Source of the DNA: Lachnospiraceae bacterium NC2008
GTDB lineage: Bacteria; Bacillota; Clostridia; Lachnospirales; Lachnospiraceae
DNA: 64,000 nucleotides
NCBI GenBank assembly: GCA_000687675.1
Contig: JHWS01000001.1
Location: 186,001 to 250,000 of the forward strand
Direction of reading: 5' to 3'
Under the pieces are notes generated by a model that made no database searches, was not told the origin of the DNA, and saw nothing but the letters and a program-made list of their open reading frames with translations. The position numbers and the translations under genes are program-made. Positions 1-9,473 of the stretch are shown piece after piece; the first letter of the stretch is position 1, and every line of letters starts with the position of its first letter.

Positions 1-461
1 AATACCTCTATTCCAGGTCCGCTGCCCTCCAGGCAAAAAAAAGCATCCGATAGTTCCTTATAGCTTTCGTACTTACTACTAACTGGGAATAACGGATGTA
101 TTGAATAACCGCTTGCGTGGTAGTTATCTATATCAAAAAATGTTTCTTTGGAAGATAATGACCCACTACAGTGGCATATATATTTATCAGAAATACCGAG
201 ATCTTTAATCTTATCGTATACCTTCTGAATCTCTCCATCAGGAACAGTCAAAAACAGTGCATCGCTATCATTAACCAATTCTTCAAGATTATCGTAACTC
301 TTCGAGCTCGTAAAACCGGCCGCTTCACACGCTGACTCTCCATGCCTGCTGTAATAGCCGGTCACATGAGTCCCATGCTCTACTAGAAATCTTCCTAGTG
401 AAAAGCCTACCTTACCTGCTCCAATAAAACCAATCTTAATATCTTTTGCTTTTCTTAGCAT
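1..461 (-). CDS. Rossmann-like / DUF2520 NAD(P)-binding protein (3' end outside window)
   Basis: The first 153 residues of an open frame read leftward off the window edge. The N-terminus carries the dinucleotide-binding motif IGFIGAGKVGFSLG (about residues 8-21), then a beta-alpha pattern with VTGYYSR and LFLTVPDG, and CHCSGSLSS with YSIHPLFPVS near the cut. This is the layout of Rossmann-like proteins with a C-terminal DUF2520 domain, relatives of ketopantoate and pyrroline-carboxylate reductases. The substrate is not known. I chose ATG at 461 because AGGTG lies 6 bases upstream; an in-frame ATG at 467 is the alternative. The family is fairly certain, the function is not. Confidence 0.8.
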   Translation of the reverse strand, partial: MLRKAKDIKIGFIGAGKVGFSLGRFLVEHGTHVTGYYSRHGESACEAAGFTSSKSYDNLEELVNDSDALFLTVPDGEIQKVYDKIKDLGISDKYICHCSGSLSSKETFFDIDNYHASGYSIHPLFPVSSKYESYKELSDAFFCLEGSGPGIEV

Positions 462-615
462 AGGCATCACCTACTTTCTTAAGTGGGACGCTGCTGACCG
501 TAAAAGATAAAGATTATCGGTACAGTTTCTAATAAGAATACCATCCGTGTTTTATATGGCTGAACATTTAGTTCTGCATTTGTTACTATCATTTCTAATA
601 GCTTTATCGACTTTT

Positions 616-643
616 ATTATATTGGAATTAAGAGTAATTACAA
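616..643 (-). promoter_or_regulatory. Sigma-A-type promoter of the DUF2520 gene
   Basis: On the minus strand TTGTAA (643-638) is followed after 16 bases by a perfect TATAAT (621-616). It points to the leftward gene starting at 461. Seen by eye only. Confidence 0.5.
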
Positions 644-690
644 CATATTTATATAATGTATGCTGAAAAATACAAAAGCAGGTACTTTCG

Positions 691-720
691 TTGACATGCA
701 TAATATATATTAAGTAAAAT
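691..720 (+). promoter_or_regulatory. Sigma-A-type promoter of the HAD gene
   Basis: A perfect -35 TTGACA (691-696), an 18-base spacer and TAAAAT (715-720) lie about 80 bases upstream of the HAD start. A second TATAAT at 760-765 has no good -35. Confidence 0.6.
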
Positions 721-798
721 GATGCCTAGCAAAAATAAAAATATAATGGTATAAGCTCGTATAATTCTTATGCATGCTTTATTTTTCGGAGGAATAAA

Positions 799-1434
799 AT
801 GAAAAAAGGTCTGATATTTGATATGGATGGAACTCTCTGGGATTCATCCGATAATGTAGCCAAGGCCTGGAATGAGGCTCTTGTAAAAGATGGCAAAGAC
901 TGGAAAGAAATAACAAAAGCTGACATCATGGCTGTTATGGGTAAGACTATGGATGCCATAGCTGATATTATATTCGAAGGTCTTGATAAAGATGAAAGAA
1001 TGAGACTTTTAGACCTATGCTGCAACAACGAAAATATATATCTTGAAAAGCACGGTGGAGAGCTTTATCCAGATCTTGAAGATACATTTATAAGACTTAA
1101 GGAGAAATACAACCTTTACATAGTAAGCAACTGTCAGGCAGGCTATATAGAGGCATTTTTAACATATTATGGTTTTGAAAAATACTTCGATGATATAGAA
1201 TGCTACGGCAACAATCTTAAGCCAAAGGGACAGAATATCAGACTTCTTGCTGAGAGAAACAACCTTGATAAGGTATATTATGTAGGGGATATTCAGGGAG
1301 ATTATGATGCTACTATGGAAGCAGGATATGATTTTATACATGCTACTTATGGATTTGGTCAGATTAATGCAGAGGTTCCTGAACTGGAGGCATTTAATAA
1401 ACTTCCTGAGTTACTTGATGAGCTGAATTTCTGA
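799..1434 (+). CDS. HAD-superfamily hydrolase, phosphoglycolate-phosphatase-like
   Basis: A 211-residue cytosolic phosphatase of the haloacid dehalogenase superfamily. Motif I is FDMDGTLW (residues 8-15; both Asp present). Motif II is IVSN near 110, motif III the lysine in LKPKG near 135, and motif IV YVGDIQGDY near 154. The all-helical cap between motifs I and II fits the phosphoglycolate phosphatase / beta-phosphoglucomutase group. The substrate cannot be read from sequence. The start is supported by GGAGG six bases upstream of the ATG. It is a single-gene unit with its own promoter and a shared terminator just after the stop. Confidence 0.85.
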   Translation: MKKGLIFDMDGTLWDSSDNVAKAWNEALVKDGKDWKEITKADIMAVMGKTMDAIADIIFEGLDKDERMRLLDLCCNNENIYLEKHGGELYPDLEDTFIRLKEKYNLYIVSNCQAGYIEAFLTYYGFEKYFDDIECYGNNLKPKGQNIRLLAERNNLDKVYYVGDIQGDYDATMEAGYDFIHATYGFGQINAEVPELEAFNKLPELLDELNF

Positions 1435-1460
1435 TTGTTTCATATTAGTTTTATTAAAAA

Positions 1461-1484
1461 AAGCGGGTGTTTACACACCCGCTT
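1461..1484. terminator. Bidirectional intrinsic terminator
   Basis: A perfect 10-bp stem (1461-1470 with 1475-1484) and a 4-base loop, with an A-run on the left and ATCTTTT on the right. It lies between the convergent HAD and permease genes and can end both transcripts. Confidence 0.85.
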
Positions 1485-1505
1485 ATCTTTTGCGTATAGT
1501 CTATA

Positions 1506-2801
1506 TTATCTCCAAACAAACCAAACGAACAGGTAACCTGCCATAACTGCTGTAAGAGTAAATGGAACACCTATCTTCATAAAGTCTCCGAAGGATACTT
1601 CATGTCCATCCTTACGAAGAAGACCTGTACCTGCAATATTTGCAGAAGCACCTATAGGAGTAATGTTACCTCCAAGAGTAGCTCCTATCAGAAGTCCATA
1701 GTAAAGAAGATAAGGCTGAACATTCATGGTTGCACATACACCGGCAAGTACCGGAAGCATAGTTGCAACATATGGAATATTGTCTACAAATGCCGATATG
1801 ACAACTGAACCCCAAACGATAATTGAATATAAGAGGAAATAGTTGTCACCGCCTGCCTTAACTATTATATCTGCTAAGTCTTCGATGATTCCCTGCTCTG
1901 TAATACCACCAATTACTGCAAAGAGACCTGCAAGAAGGAAGATTGTAGCATAGTCAACATTTTTGAGATTCTTCCACATAGTTGCACTGTCTTTTGTCTT
2001 GGCATATTCCCAAACGATACAGATAATACCCCATACCATACAGATTACACCGTTAGTAATCTCTGGTGTATTAGGGATAAATGATGCCGCAATAAGAAAT
2101 ACGATATGACCTACCATAGCAATAGTTGGTACATAGTCAGTAACTATAGTATGTTCGTCGGCCGATACCTTCTGCTTATCTTTTCTAAATATAATCATCA
2201 TGATAGGCATAGTCATAAGAGCACCTATCTCTACTGCAAAGAATATACCTGCTCTTCCGTGGAACCAGAAGAAATCGTTAAAGTTCATACCTGCTGCACC
2301 TGCAAGCATGATAGAGGTTGTATCACCTACAAGTGTTGCTGCGCCCTGAAGGTTTGAAGATACTGCTATACAGATAATCATTGATACAGGCGATATCTTA
2401 AGTTTCTTACAGATTGCAAGTCCTACAGGAGCAATCATAAATACTGTAGCAACATTGTCTATAAAGGCAGACACGATACCTGCAAAGAGGGACATAAAGA
2501 TGGTTACCCACATAAGAGAAGGCGCCACATTAAGTATTTTCTCTGCTATAAGACCTGGCATCTTAGACTGTATAAAGTAGTCTACAATTACAACAGTACC
2601 GAAGATCATCATCAGGATATTCCAGTCTATCTTTTCCGGAAGCATAGACCATGGAAGAACTCCGATTATAAGAAATACCAAAGCTGTTATACATGCTACA
2701 AATGGTCTTGCCTTTGCCGGCAGTATAATCATAAATACATACATGAGCACGAATAAAGCTATAGCGATTGTTTTAAGATTTGCTGCAATAAATGCTGTCA
2801 T
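1506..2801 (-). CDS. SLC13 / ArsB / NhaD-type ion permease
   Basis: A 431-residue inner-membrane transporter with about 11-12 hydrophobic segments. The two halves carry related signatures typical of the ion transporter superfamily: FIDNVATVFMIAPV (about 113-126) and FVDNIPYVATMLPVL (about 339-353). A GATLGGNITPIGASANI stretch lies near 374-390. Relatives move arsenite, sodium/proton, citrate or dicarboxylate; no ars genes or other clues sit nearby, so the substrate is unassigned. It is monocistronic, ends at the bidirectional terminator, and faces the EamA gene across about 200 bases. Confidence 0.85.
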   Translation of the reverse strand: MTAFIAANLKTIAIALFVLMYVFMIILPAKARPFVACITALVFLIIGVLPWSMLPEKIDWNILMMIFGTVVIVDYFIQSKMPGLIAEKILNVAPSLMWVTIFMSLFAGIVSAFIDNVATVFMIAPVGLAICKKLKISPVSMIICIAVSSNLQGAATLVGDTTSIMLAGAAGMNFNDFFWFHGRAGIFFAVEIGALMTMPIMMIIFRKDKQKVSADEHTIVTDYVPTIAMVGHIVFLIAASFIPNTPEITNGVICMVWGIICIVWEYAKTKDSATMWKNLKNVDYATIFLLAGLFAVIGGITEQGIIEDLADIIVKAGGDNYFLLYSIIVWGSVVISAFVDNIPYVATMLPVLAGVCATMNVQPYLLYYGLLIGATLGGNITPIGASANIAGTGLLRKDGHEVSFGDFMKIGVPFTLTAVMAGYLFVWFVWR

Positions 2802-3004
2802 AGAATTTCCCCTTAATAATAAAATTAATACAAATAAGGATTATATCATATAAGTCTAAAGCCGTGTTAGCGAAAAAATACTACATTAAAAAGCTATAAC
2901 GTTATTATATTAAGATTTACGGAGATAAATCATTTTCAATTAGAGCGCAAATTTGGTATTATCATAGTTATATCTAACGAAAGAAGGAACGGAGGTCTGA
3001 TAAT

Positions 3005-3901
3005 ATGGACAAAAAACATCTGAGTGGACGCAGCCTTGGTATTATGTTCGTTATAATAGATTCTTTTTGCTTTTCTCTTATGACAGTATTTGTAAGGCTA
3101 TCAGGTAATCTTCCAACTATGCAGAAAACCTTCTTTAGAAATGCTATCGCTGCCGTTGTAGTATCTTTCATACTGGCAAGAAGTCCAGAGAAGTTTCATA
3201 TAAAGAAAGGTAGTCTTGGAGGGCTGTTTGGTCGTTCTATAACCGGCGGACTTGGAATGATATGTAATTTCTGGGCCATAGACCATATCGGTCTTGCTGA
3301 TGCCAATATTCTTAATAAGATGTCTCCTTTTGTAGCTATAATCTTTAGTATATTCCTATTAAAAGAGATTCCTAATATTGTAGAAGTTATTGCGGTAATA
3401 ATAGCCTTCATAGGTGCAGCACTTATTATAAAGCCTACATCTGGCCTTGCATCACTTCCAGCCCTTATAGCCCTTCTTGGCGGTGTTGGTGCTGGTATAG
3501 CTTATACATTTGTTAGAAGGCTTGGAAAGAACGGGGAGCGTGGAGCTATTATAGTATTCTTTTTCTCCACCTTTACGTCGCTTCTTTGTCTGCCATTTTT
3601 GATATTTGACTTTCATCCTATGTCAGTTACTCAGTGGGCACTTTTAATAGGTGCTGGTATTGCCGCTACAGGCGGACAGTTCACGGTAACTGCAGCATAT
3701 AAATATGCCCCTGCCAAGGACATCTCAGTCTTTGATTATTCTCAGGTAATATTTGCTTCATTATGGGGAATCATCTTCTTCAGCGAAACACCAGATGGCC
3801 TGTCTATTGTGGGATACATCATTATCATTACAGCCGCTATAGCTAAGTGGTACTATATGATACATATACTCGGAAAAAGGGAAAATACCAGCAAAAAATA
3901 A
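3005..3901 (+). CDS. EamA / DMT-family transporter
   Basis: A 298-residue integral membrane protein with ten predicted helices in two five-helix EamA repeats. The first half ends in ALIIKP (about 137-142), the second carries the GAGIAATGGQFTVTAAYKYA region (about 217-236) typical of drug/metabolite transporters. Members usually export amino acids, nucleosides or other metabolites; the substrate is not predictable here. The start follows GGAGG with a 9-base gap. The N-terminal 15 residues are charged and cytosolic. Transcribed alone, converging with the zinc-ribbon gene. Confidence 0.85.
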   Translation: MDKKHLSGRSLGIMFVIIDSFCFSLMTVFVRLSGNLPTMQKTFFRNAIAAVVVSFILARSPEKFHIKKGSLGGLFGRSITGGLGMICNFWAIDHIGLADANILNKMSPFVAIIFSIFLLKEIPNIVEVIAVIIAFIGAALIIKPTSGLASLPALIALLGGVGAGIAYTFVRRLGKNGERGAIIVFFFSTFTSLLCLPFLIFDFHPMSVTQWALLIGAGIAATGGQFTVTAAYKYAPAKDISVFDYSQVIFASLWGIIFFSETPDGLSIVGYIIIITAAIAKWYYMIHILGKRENTSKK

Positions 3902-3962
3902 TTTTTGCCTAACGCATTTTCCCTCTTTTCTAGAAACTATCTAACCTTGTTATATCCACTTG

Positions 3963-4694
3963 TTAATAGCTATACAAATTATAATTATAATCCTCGTCCC
4001 AGTATGGCATCTCTCTTTCTACATCTCCTATAGTATCAATATACCAAGTACCATCTATTTTAACCATAACAGCCGAGCTTACAGACCTAAGACCATTAAC
4101 ATAATAATCAATTTTAACTGAACTTACATCTGTAATATTATCTGCATCATAACCTGTATGGAATTCTATTTCGTTTATATAATAATCTCTTGTGTCGTCC
4201 ATAAATTCGCTAACTTCTTTTATTTCGTATGAAAATCTATCCTTAAGATCTGAATTTTGAGACACCCAAGATTCCGCATCGTCGTCATCCATTCTTTCAT
4301 AAGGCGCTAAGCACCTTTGCACTGTAGCTGTATCACCATTTAAAAATGCATCCATGAATGACGAAAACACCCCTTCTGGAGAATTAGGTCCACTATATGA
4401 TTCTTTCTTCTCACCGCTTGATTTGCTTGAGTATTTACTTTCAGAACTATAAGGTTGCCCAGAAAAAACAATAATACATATTATAATAATTGCTGCAATT
4501 ATAACTCCAACGATGATTCCAATCACAACATTATTGTTCTTCTTAACAGGCTGCTGATTTGGATACATTGGATACCCATTATTATCTCCGTAAAAATGTT
4601 GATTACCTTGCTCATTATTTCCAACTGGTGCGCCGCACGAAATACAAAAAGAATTTCCTTCTGGAACATTTGCTCCACACTTGCCACAAAACAT
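3963..4694 (-). CDS. Zinc-ribbon, single-pass membrane protein
   Basis: A 243-residue protein with three parts. An N-terminal zinc ribbon has two CxxC pairs (FCGKCG at 2-7, FCISCG at 16-21). A Q/N-rich linker leads to one long hydrophobic helix (about 56-79). The extracellular C-terminal domain begins with SPEGVFSSFMDAFLNGD, which looks like a DUF4878/NTF2-like fold. The ribbon would be cytosolic, so the protein may sense or scaffold across the membrane. It is a tandem paralog of the next gene, which shows the same order and a matching SPKGVVEKFFDAFLDGN stretch. Function unknown. Confidence 0.75.
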   Translation of the reverse strand: MFCGKCGANVPEGNSFCISCGAPVGNNEQGNQHFYGDNNGYPMYPNQQPVKKNNNVVIGIIVGVIIAAIIIICIIVFSGQPYSSESKYSSKSSGEKKESYSGPNSPEGVFSSFMDAFLNGDTATVQRCLAPYERMDDDDAESWVSQNSDLKDRFSYEIKEVSEFMDDTRDYYINEIEFHTGYDADNITDVSSVKIDYYVNGLRSVSSAVMVKIDGTWYIDTIGDVEREMPYWDEDYNYNLYSY

Positions 4695-4712
4695 ATTTAT
4701 CCCCCTCTCTTC

Positions 4713-5369
4713 CTATAAAAAGTCAGTATTTGCAATGTACCACTTACCGCCTATTTTAACAACTATAACTGTTTCTTCATCGCTATCATCCATAGATTCA
4801 CCATAAAAGCTTCCAGTCATCTTAAGCGTTACATCAACCTGCCCTGCCTCTTGAATATTGTCTGTATCATAACCGTATTCTGATCTTATATCTCTACAAA
4901 AAGCTTCAAAGTCAGAACCACTATAATTGCTATATGTGCCAACTTTATATGATATCTTCATTCCAAAAGCTGAAATAAGTCCCATTGAAGAAGATACATT
5001 TGGCATTTTTTCATTACAGTACGGAGCCATGCACTCTTCCATTTTGTCCGTATTACCATCTAAGAACGCATCAAAAAACTTTTCTACAACACCTTTTGGG
5101 CTATAGCTAGCAAAAGGCTTCCATACAAAAAATACAAATGCAGCCGCGCCAAGCATCACTATAATAGTTATAATAGCTGCAATGATACCCGCTCCGCTTG
5201 TTTTTTTAACCTGAGTCATCATCGGTGCCATTCTTGGACTGTACATAGGCTGTTGGAAAGGTTGTTGAATAGGTTGCTGAGTTGGCATTGTTCCTACCAA
5301 AGGAGTTCCACATGAAGTGCAAAAAGAATTACCCTCTGGAACGTTTGCCCCACATTTTGAACAAAACAT
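4713..5369 (-). CDS. Zinc-ribbon, single-pass membrane protein (tandem paralog)
   Basis: A 218-residue paralog of the downstream gene, 18 bases away and probably in the same transcript. The ribbon FCSKCG...FCTSCG (residues 2-21) is intact. The linker is rich in Q and P (TQQPIQQPFQQPM). One membrane helix lies at about 61-83, and the outer domain starts with SPKGVVEKFF. The outer domains of the two copies have diverged much more than the ribbon, which suggests an old duplication. Function unknown. Confidence 0.75.
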   Translation of the reverse strand: MFCSKCGANVPEGNSFCTSCGTPLVGTMPTQQPIQQPFQQPMYSPRMAPMMTQVKKTSGAGIIAAIITIIVMLGAAAFVFFVWKPFASYSPKGVVEKFFDAFLDGNTDKMEECMAPYCNEKMPNVSSSMGLISAFGMKISYKVGTYSNYSGSDFEAFCRDIRSEYGYDTDNIQEAGQVDVTLKMTGSFYGESMDDSDEETVIVVKIGGKWYIANTDFL

Positions 5370-5455
5370 AATTTTCCCTCTTTTCTAGTATTTACTTTAT
5401 TCCAGTGCGATTATAGTATAGCATGATAAATATTATAATTAATATCTCAAAACAA

Positions 5456-5488
5456 AAAGGCGCTATAGTTTAGTACTATAGCGCCTTT
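5456..5488 (-). terminator. Intrinsic terminator
   Basis: A 13-bp perfect stem (5456-5468 with 5476-5488), a 7-base loop, and a T-run on the minus-strand exit side. It ends the transcript of the broken zinc-ribbon gene at 5551-5936 before the tandem pair. Confidence 0.8.
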
Positions 5489-5550
5489 GCTATACATCTT
5501 TATTATAATCCAAAAAAGTGTACCAAGCAAAGCTTAATCAGTGCTCCTCT

Positions 5551-5936
5551 TTACCGATTTGCAAGCCACCAAGAAATTACTTTAATATCTTTAAATTCTT
5601 TATGAGAACCATTTACCTGCATTAATTTACCATCACTTAATTCAATAATAAATGCTGTAATTAATCCTCTTTTCTCAAATCTCATGTCTCTTATCATATT
5701 TGCTGTAAAAGCCATGTATGTTTCATAATCACTTAATGATTCTGCTAATAGAGCTCCAACTACTCCAAAATAGTTCTTAACTGGAGAACCTTTTCTTAAG
5801 ATATGTAATGCATTATCCTTTGCGTTTAAAAATACGCTTGATGTACCTTTAAGTTTCATAGTTTCCTTATTAGCATTCTTAATTGGAAAAATGTCGCATC
5901 TAGCATTTTATTTCCGCATTTGTTACAAAATGGCAT
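5551..5936 (-). pseudogene. Zinc-ribbon gene with an apparent frameshift
   Basis: The downstream frame (5859-5551, 102 residues from an ATG) encodes a compact soluble domain with no recognised family. Its start has no good ribosome site. In another frame ATG at 5936, preceded by GGGAG, encodes MPFCNKCGNKMLDATFF, the first half of a zinc ribbon like those of the neighbours. That frame stops after 26 codons, and its TGA overlaps the ATG of the 102-codon frame (ATGA). Continuing in the 102-codon frame from the T5 run gives PIKNANKET before MKLKG, so the ribbon is probably fused in relatives. The second cysteine pair is also absent. The layout may be a decayed start or a translationally coupled pair. 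Confidence 0.5.
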
Positions 5937-5971
5937 AGTTTTCGCTCCCATTTTATTACATTATAGATTTT

Positions 5972-7603
5972 TTAATCTACAAACATTAAACCTTCAAAAA
6001 TCTCTGTTAGTGGTGTACCTGTGTTAATATCTACATCCTGATAATTATCATTCTTTCCTATGTAAATATAACCTACTACATCATTCTCATTTTTAACTTC
6101 GAGATAGCTATCTATATCTGTTGCAGTATAGTATACCTTTTCGCCTTTCTTGAAAGTATAAGTGTAGTCCTTATCATCGTTAGGTAATGAAACAGTTACA
6201 TCCTGCAAAAGTTCATGTCCTGACGACAATACATATTGATACTGGCACTCACTTTCTTCAAAGCGATAATTGTCATCATCATAGTAATAGTGGGCATAAA
6301 CCCATGAAGTCTCAGGAATATCAACCCTCTTTTCACCAATTACGCTAGAGCCGTAATCACTAAAACCGCTAAGATAAGAATCCGGCTGAATAAAGAAACC
6401 AGGAATACATCCAGCATTAATAAGTTCATCACCCTTTACAACGAAGAAATGCGTAACAAGGTCATCGCTTGGACCATAATCCGGGATAGCTATAGCATAA
6501 ACTGAATTATAAGGATTAAGATCAACTATAAAGCAATGGTCTGCACAATCGTCAAAATATTCTTCATAGTGAGGATAATCCCCTAAATCATATTCAGTGC
6601 CATCTATAGAAATCATAGGATGAATATATAGATCTCCATCATATTCAGGTCCAGCACTGTAATATGAGATGTCCTCATCTATGTCATCACAATCAACATC
6701 CATACTCATATGCTCATCCAAATATAGAATCTGACAATATCTAGCGTCTGCTTTTTTGTCTTCAATCTTTTGAGTGATGTTCTCGTAGTTAGTTTTCTCT
6801 ATATCGGATAAATCATCGATTGATACATCATTTTTCTGTCCCTTATACCATGTTTTACCTTCAAAGTAAGACTGTAAGAAATATCCTGCTTCAGGGTCAT
6901 CCGTAAATATCTTTCCATTTCTAGCAAACAACTCCTGCTGCGCTAACATAAGGTCGTTGTATGTATAATCACAAAGAAGATCACTGTCATAGACAAAACA
7001 CTCACTGCCTGGAAGAATATACTCATTAGTCTTATAATTCACGTCGTCCTCGGCAATATACAAAGAATAAGTCATAACATTGATATCCTTAAACATCTCC
7101 ATGTATTCTGCTGAAATTTGGTCATCATCATATACATAATTAACATCCGAAGGAAATTCTATTGTATAAACATATTCTGGAGTATAGGCTATAACGCTAC
7201 CATTATTGAGAAAATCCATATTTTCAGTTCTGCATATGCAAAAGAGTAATCCTGAACCATCTACATTGTAGGAAGCATTTTGAACTACTGTAAAATAGTG
7301 ATTTTTGTCATTTTCAGTGATAGTATATTTGCCGTCCCAGCTGTCAGGAATAACTATGGAAATGTCTTCAAAAGTATACTCTGTTCCGCTATATGGAAGC
7401 TGGTCTCTTGGAATACGTGGAGTATTATTAACATAATCTTTTTTTGTAGCAATTGTATCTACGTCTGATGAATCTTCGGTTACAGTGCTCTGGTCAGTAA
7501 CCCTCTTTGCTCTTCTTTCTCTAGATCCATCATTATCTTTACCGCATGAAGAAAGCAGTAAAACTGCACACATGCACATTGCAATCACGGACTTTCTTTT
7601 CAT
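5972..7603 (-). CDS. YARHG-domain lipoprotein
   Basis: A 543-residue predicted surface lipoprotein. The lipobox is LLSSC with the lipidated cysteine at residue 20, followed by an acidic, S/T-rich linker. Residues about 65-190 form a first domain beginning IPRDQLPYSGTEY. A YARHG domain follows at about 215-275 (YNDLMLAQQELFARNG, then YFLQSYFEGKTWY), a domain found in extracellular Firmicutes proteins. The C-terminal half ends in a stretch resembling an SH3-like segment. It shares order and many blocks with the adjacent upstream gene, so the two are tandem duplicates. The role is unknown. A 141-base gap with a terminator separates the copies. Confidence 0.8.
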   Translation of the reverse strand: MKRKSVIAMCMCAVLLLSSCGKDNDGSRERRAKRVTDQSTVTEDSSDVDTIATKKDYVNNTPRIPRDQLPYSGTEYTFEDISIVIPDSWDGKYTITENDKNHYFTVVQNASYNVDGSGLLFCICRTENMDFLNNGSVIAYTPEYVYTIEFPSDVNYVYDDDQISAEYMEMFKDINVMTYSLYIAEDDVNYKTNEYILPGSECFVYDSDLLCDYTYNDLMLAQQELFARNGKIFTDDPEAGYFLQSYFEGKTWYKGQKNDVSIDDLSDIEKTNYENITQKIEDKKADARYCQILYLDEHMSMDVDCDDIDEDISYYSAGPEYDGDLYIHPMISIDGTEYDLGDYPHYEEYFDDCADHCFIVDLNPYNSVYAIAIPDYGPSDDLVTHFFVVKGDELINAGCIPGFFIQPDSYLSGFSDYGSSVIGEKRVDIPETSWVYAHYYYDDDNYRFEESECQYQYVLSSGHELLQDVTVSLPNDDKDYTYTFKKGEKVYYTATDIDSYLEVKNENDVVGYIYIGKNDNYQDVDINTGTPLTEIFEGLMFVD

Positions 7604-7688
7604 AATATTCCTCCTAATAAAAACTTTTTAATATATGATTCTAGCTACTTTAATAAACTAGCTCAATATACATTTATCATTTAATATA

Positions 7689-7725
7689 AAAAAGAACCCA
7701 AATTACACTTATTTGAGTTCTTTTT
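7689..7725 (-). terminator. Intrinsic terminator
   Basis: A 15-bp stem (7689-7703 with 7711-7725) with one mismatch on the plus strand. On the minus transcript that mismatch becomes a U-G pair and the exit side is a U-run. It therefore serves the leftward lipoprotein gene ending at 7745. Confidence 0.75.
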
Positions 7726-7744
7726 ACACTAAATATTTATTAGT

Positions 7745-9394
7745 TTACCCTGCAAAGACTAAGCCTTCAAATATATCTGTAAACTTCTCGCCTGTGTTAC
7801 TGTCCATATCGAGATATTCGTCATCTCCATAACTGCTGCCGATATTAATATACCCAATAACACCGTCTTCATTTTTAAGTTTAAGATATGTTTCTTGGTC
7901 TGTTGATATAAAGTATACATTTTCGCCTTTCTTAAAGGTATATGTATAATCTCTATCTTCGCTTCTAAATGAAACCTCAAGATCCTGTAATAACTCATGT
8001 TCTCTTGAATATTTATAGACATATTCTGCTGAACAATCTTCAAATGAGTCCTCAGTAGGATTATAAGAATAGCAGGCATAAACAGATGAAGTTTCAGGTA
8101 GCCATACAGTTGCAACGCCTGTTATTGTGATGCCATAGCCACCAAATCCATTAATAACTGAGTCAGGTGAGAAGCAGAATCCAGGAATATAACCTGAATT
8201 AACTAAGGTGTCATTCTTATATACGAAGAAATCAGTAACTTCGTCGTCACTTGGACCGTAATCCAATATTGCAAGTGCATAGACACCGCTGTATTTATCA
8301 ACCTCTACCAAATAGCAATGGTCAGCAACATCATCCATCCATACTCCATACTGTTCTTGATCCCATACCTGATATTCTTCACCATCAATAGAAATTACAG
8401 GATGGAAATATAAATCATGACCATTCTCTGGACCATTATCATAATATGAGATTTCTTCAGAAGCACCGTCTCCATCTATATCTACTGAGATTGTTTCCCC
8501 ATCATATATTATCTGACAGTAAGGGAAAGAAGCTTCTTTTGATTCAAGCTCTTTCTCAATATTATCAAGGTTTTCCTGCTCATTTTTTGAAAGATCATCA
8601 TATGATACGGTAGCATTTTTATCTTCATACCATGTCATACCATCAAAATATGACTGGAAATACCAGCCGCCTTCACCAGTACTTTCAAAATTCATGCCGT
8701 GTCTTGCATATATCTCCTTTTTTGCATGAACTAAATCATTATAACTAAACTCTTCTAAGTTAGACTCGCTATATACAAAATAGTCACTTCCTGGAAGAAT
8801 ATACTCATTAACCTTGTAATTTACGTCGTCCTCAGCAATAAAGAGCGAGTTTTCAATAACCTTTATGTCGTTAAACATGCTCTGATATTCTTCGCTTATC
8901 TCATCATCGTCATATACATAGCTAACATCTGTTGGAAATTCTATTGTATAAACATATTCTGGTGTATAAGCAATAACATGTCCGTTAAGTATGTAATCAA
9001 GTTTGTCAGACTTCTGAATGTAGAAGAGAAAACCTGATTCGTCTACATTATATGAAGCAGTTTGGATTACTGCGAAGCCATCATTATTATCGCTCTCTTG
9101 AACCTGGTACTTACCATCCCAGCTATCAGGGAAAACAATAGAAATGTCGTCATATACATATTCTGTTCCACTATAAGGAAGTTGGTCTCTTGGGATAAGT
9201 GGATTGTTATTCGTGTATGAGTCCATTGAAATAGGAGCTGCAGTATTAGTATCAGAAGAGTCTTCTGTTTCTACGCTTGCATCTGTTGTATTTTTCGATG
9301 CCCTAGTTCCAGTCCTATCATCACTTTCCTTACCGCATGATGCTAGAAGCATAGTCATGCTAAGAAGGACTAATAATAACTGTTTCTTTTTCAT
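7745..9394 (-). CDS. YARHG-domain lipoprotein (tandem paralog)
   Basis: A 549-residue lipoprotein with lipobox LLASC (Cys20). The same order as the downstream copy is visible: acidic linker, IPRDQLPYSGTEY block, PDSWDGKY, a YARHG domain at about 220-280 with the canonical EIYARHGMNF, and a long C-terminal part ending DIFEGLVFAG (compare EIFEGLMFVD). Here the YARHG signature is intact, whereas the other copy reads ARNG. It is probably anchored on the outer face of the membrane. It has its own promoter and terminator, so the two copies can be regulated separately. Confidence 0.8.
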   Translation of the reverse strand: MKKKQLLLVLLSMTMLLASCGKESDDRTGTRASKNTTDASVETEDSSDTNTAAPISMDSYTNNNPLIPRDQLPYSGTEYVYDDISIVFPDSWDGKYQVQESDNNDGFAVIQTASYNVDESGFLFYIQKSDKLDYILNGHVIAYTPEYVYTIEFPTDVSYVYDDDEISEEYQSMFNDIKVIENSLFIAEDDVNYKVNEYILPGSDYFVYSESNLEEFSYNDLVHAKKEIYARHGMNFESTGEGGWYFQSYFDGMTWYEDKNATVSYDDLSKNEQENLDNIEKELESKEASFPYCQIIYDGETISVDIDGDGASEEISYYDNGPENGHDLYFHPVISIDGEEYQVWDQEQYGVWMDDVADHCYLVEVDKYSGVYALAILDYGPSDDEVTDFFVYKNDTLVNSGYIPGFCFSPDSVINGFGGYGITITGVATVWLPETSSVYACYSYNPTEDSFEDCSAEYVYKYSREHELLQDLEVSFRSEDRDYTYTFKKGENVYFISTDQETYLKLKNEDGVIGYINIGSSYGDDEYLDMDSNTGEKFTDIFEGLVFAG

Positions 9395-9473
9395 ATTAAT
9401 CTCCTTCTAATAAAGCCCTCACTCTTCTATACTTTATTCCTCAACTAACGTTCCCTAGTAATCATACGAAGAG

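Larger units (their letters stand above)
462..798. other. Divergent intergenic region with two promoters
   Basis: This 337-base stretch separates the leftward DUF2520 gene from the rightward HAD gene. I see no gene in it. It holds one promoter-like element in each direction (annotated separately) and an AT-rich core. The leader of the leftward gene would be about 150 bases; I recognise no riboswitch there. Confidence 0.7.
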
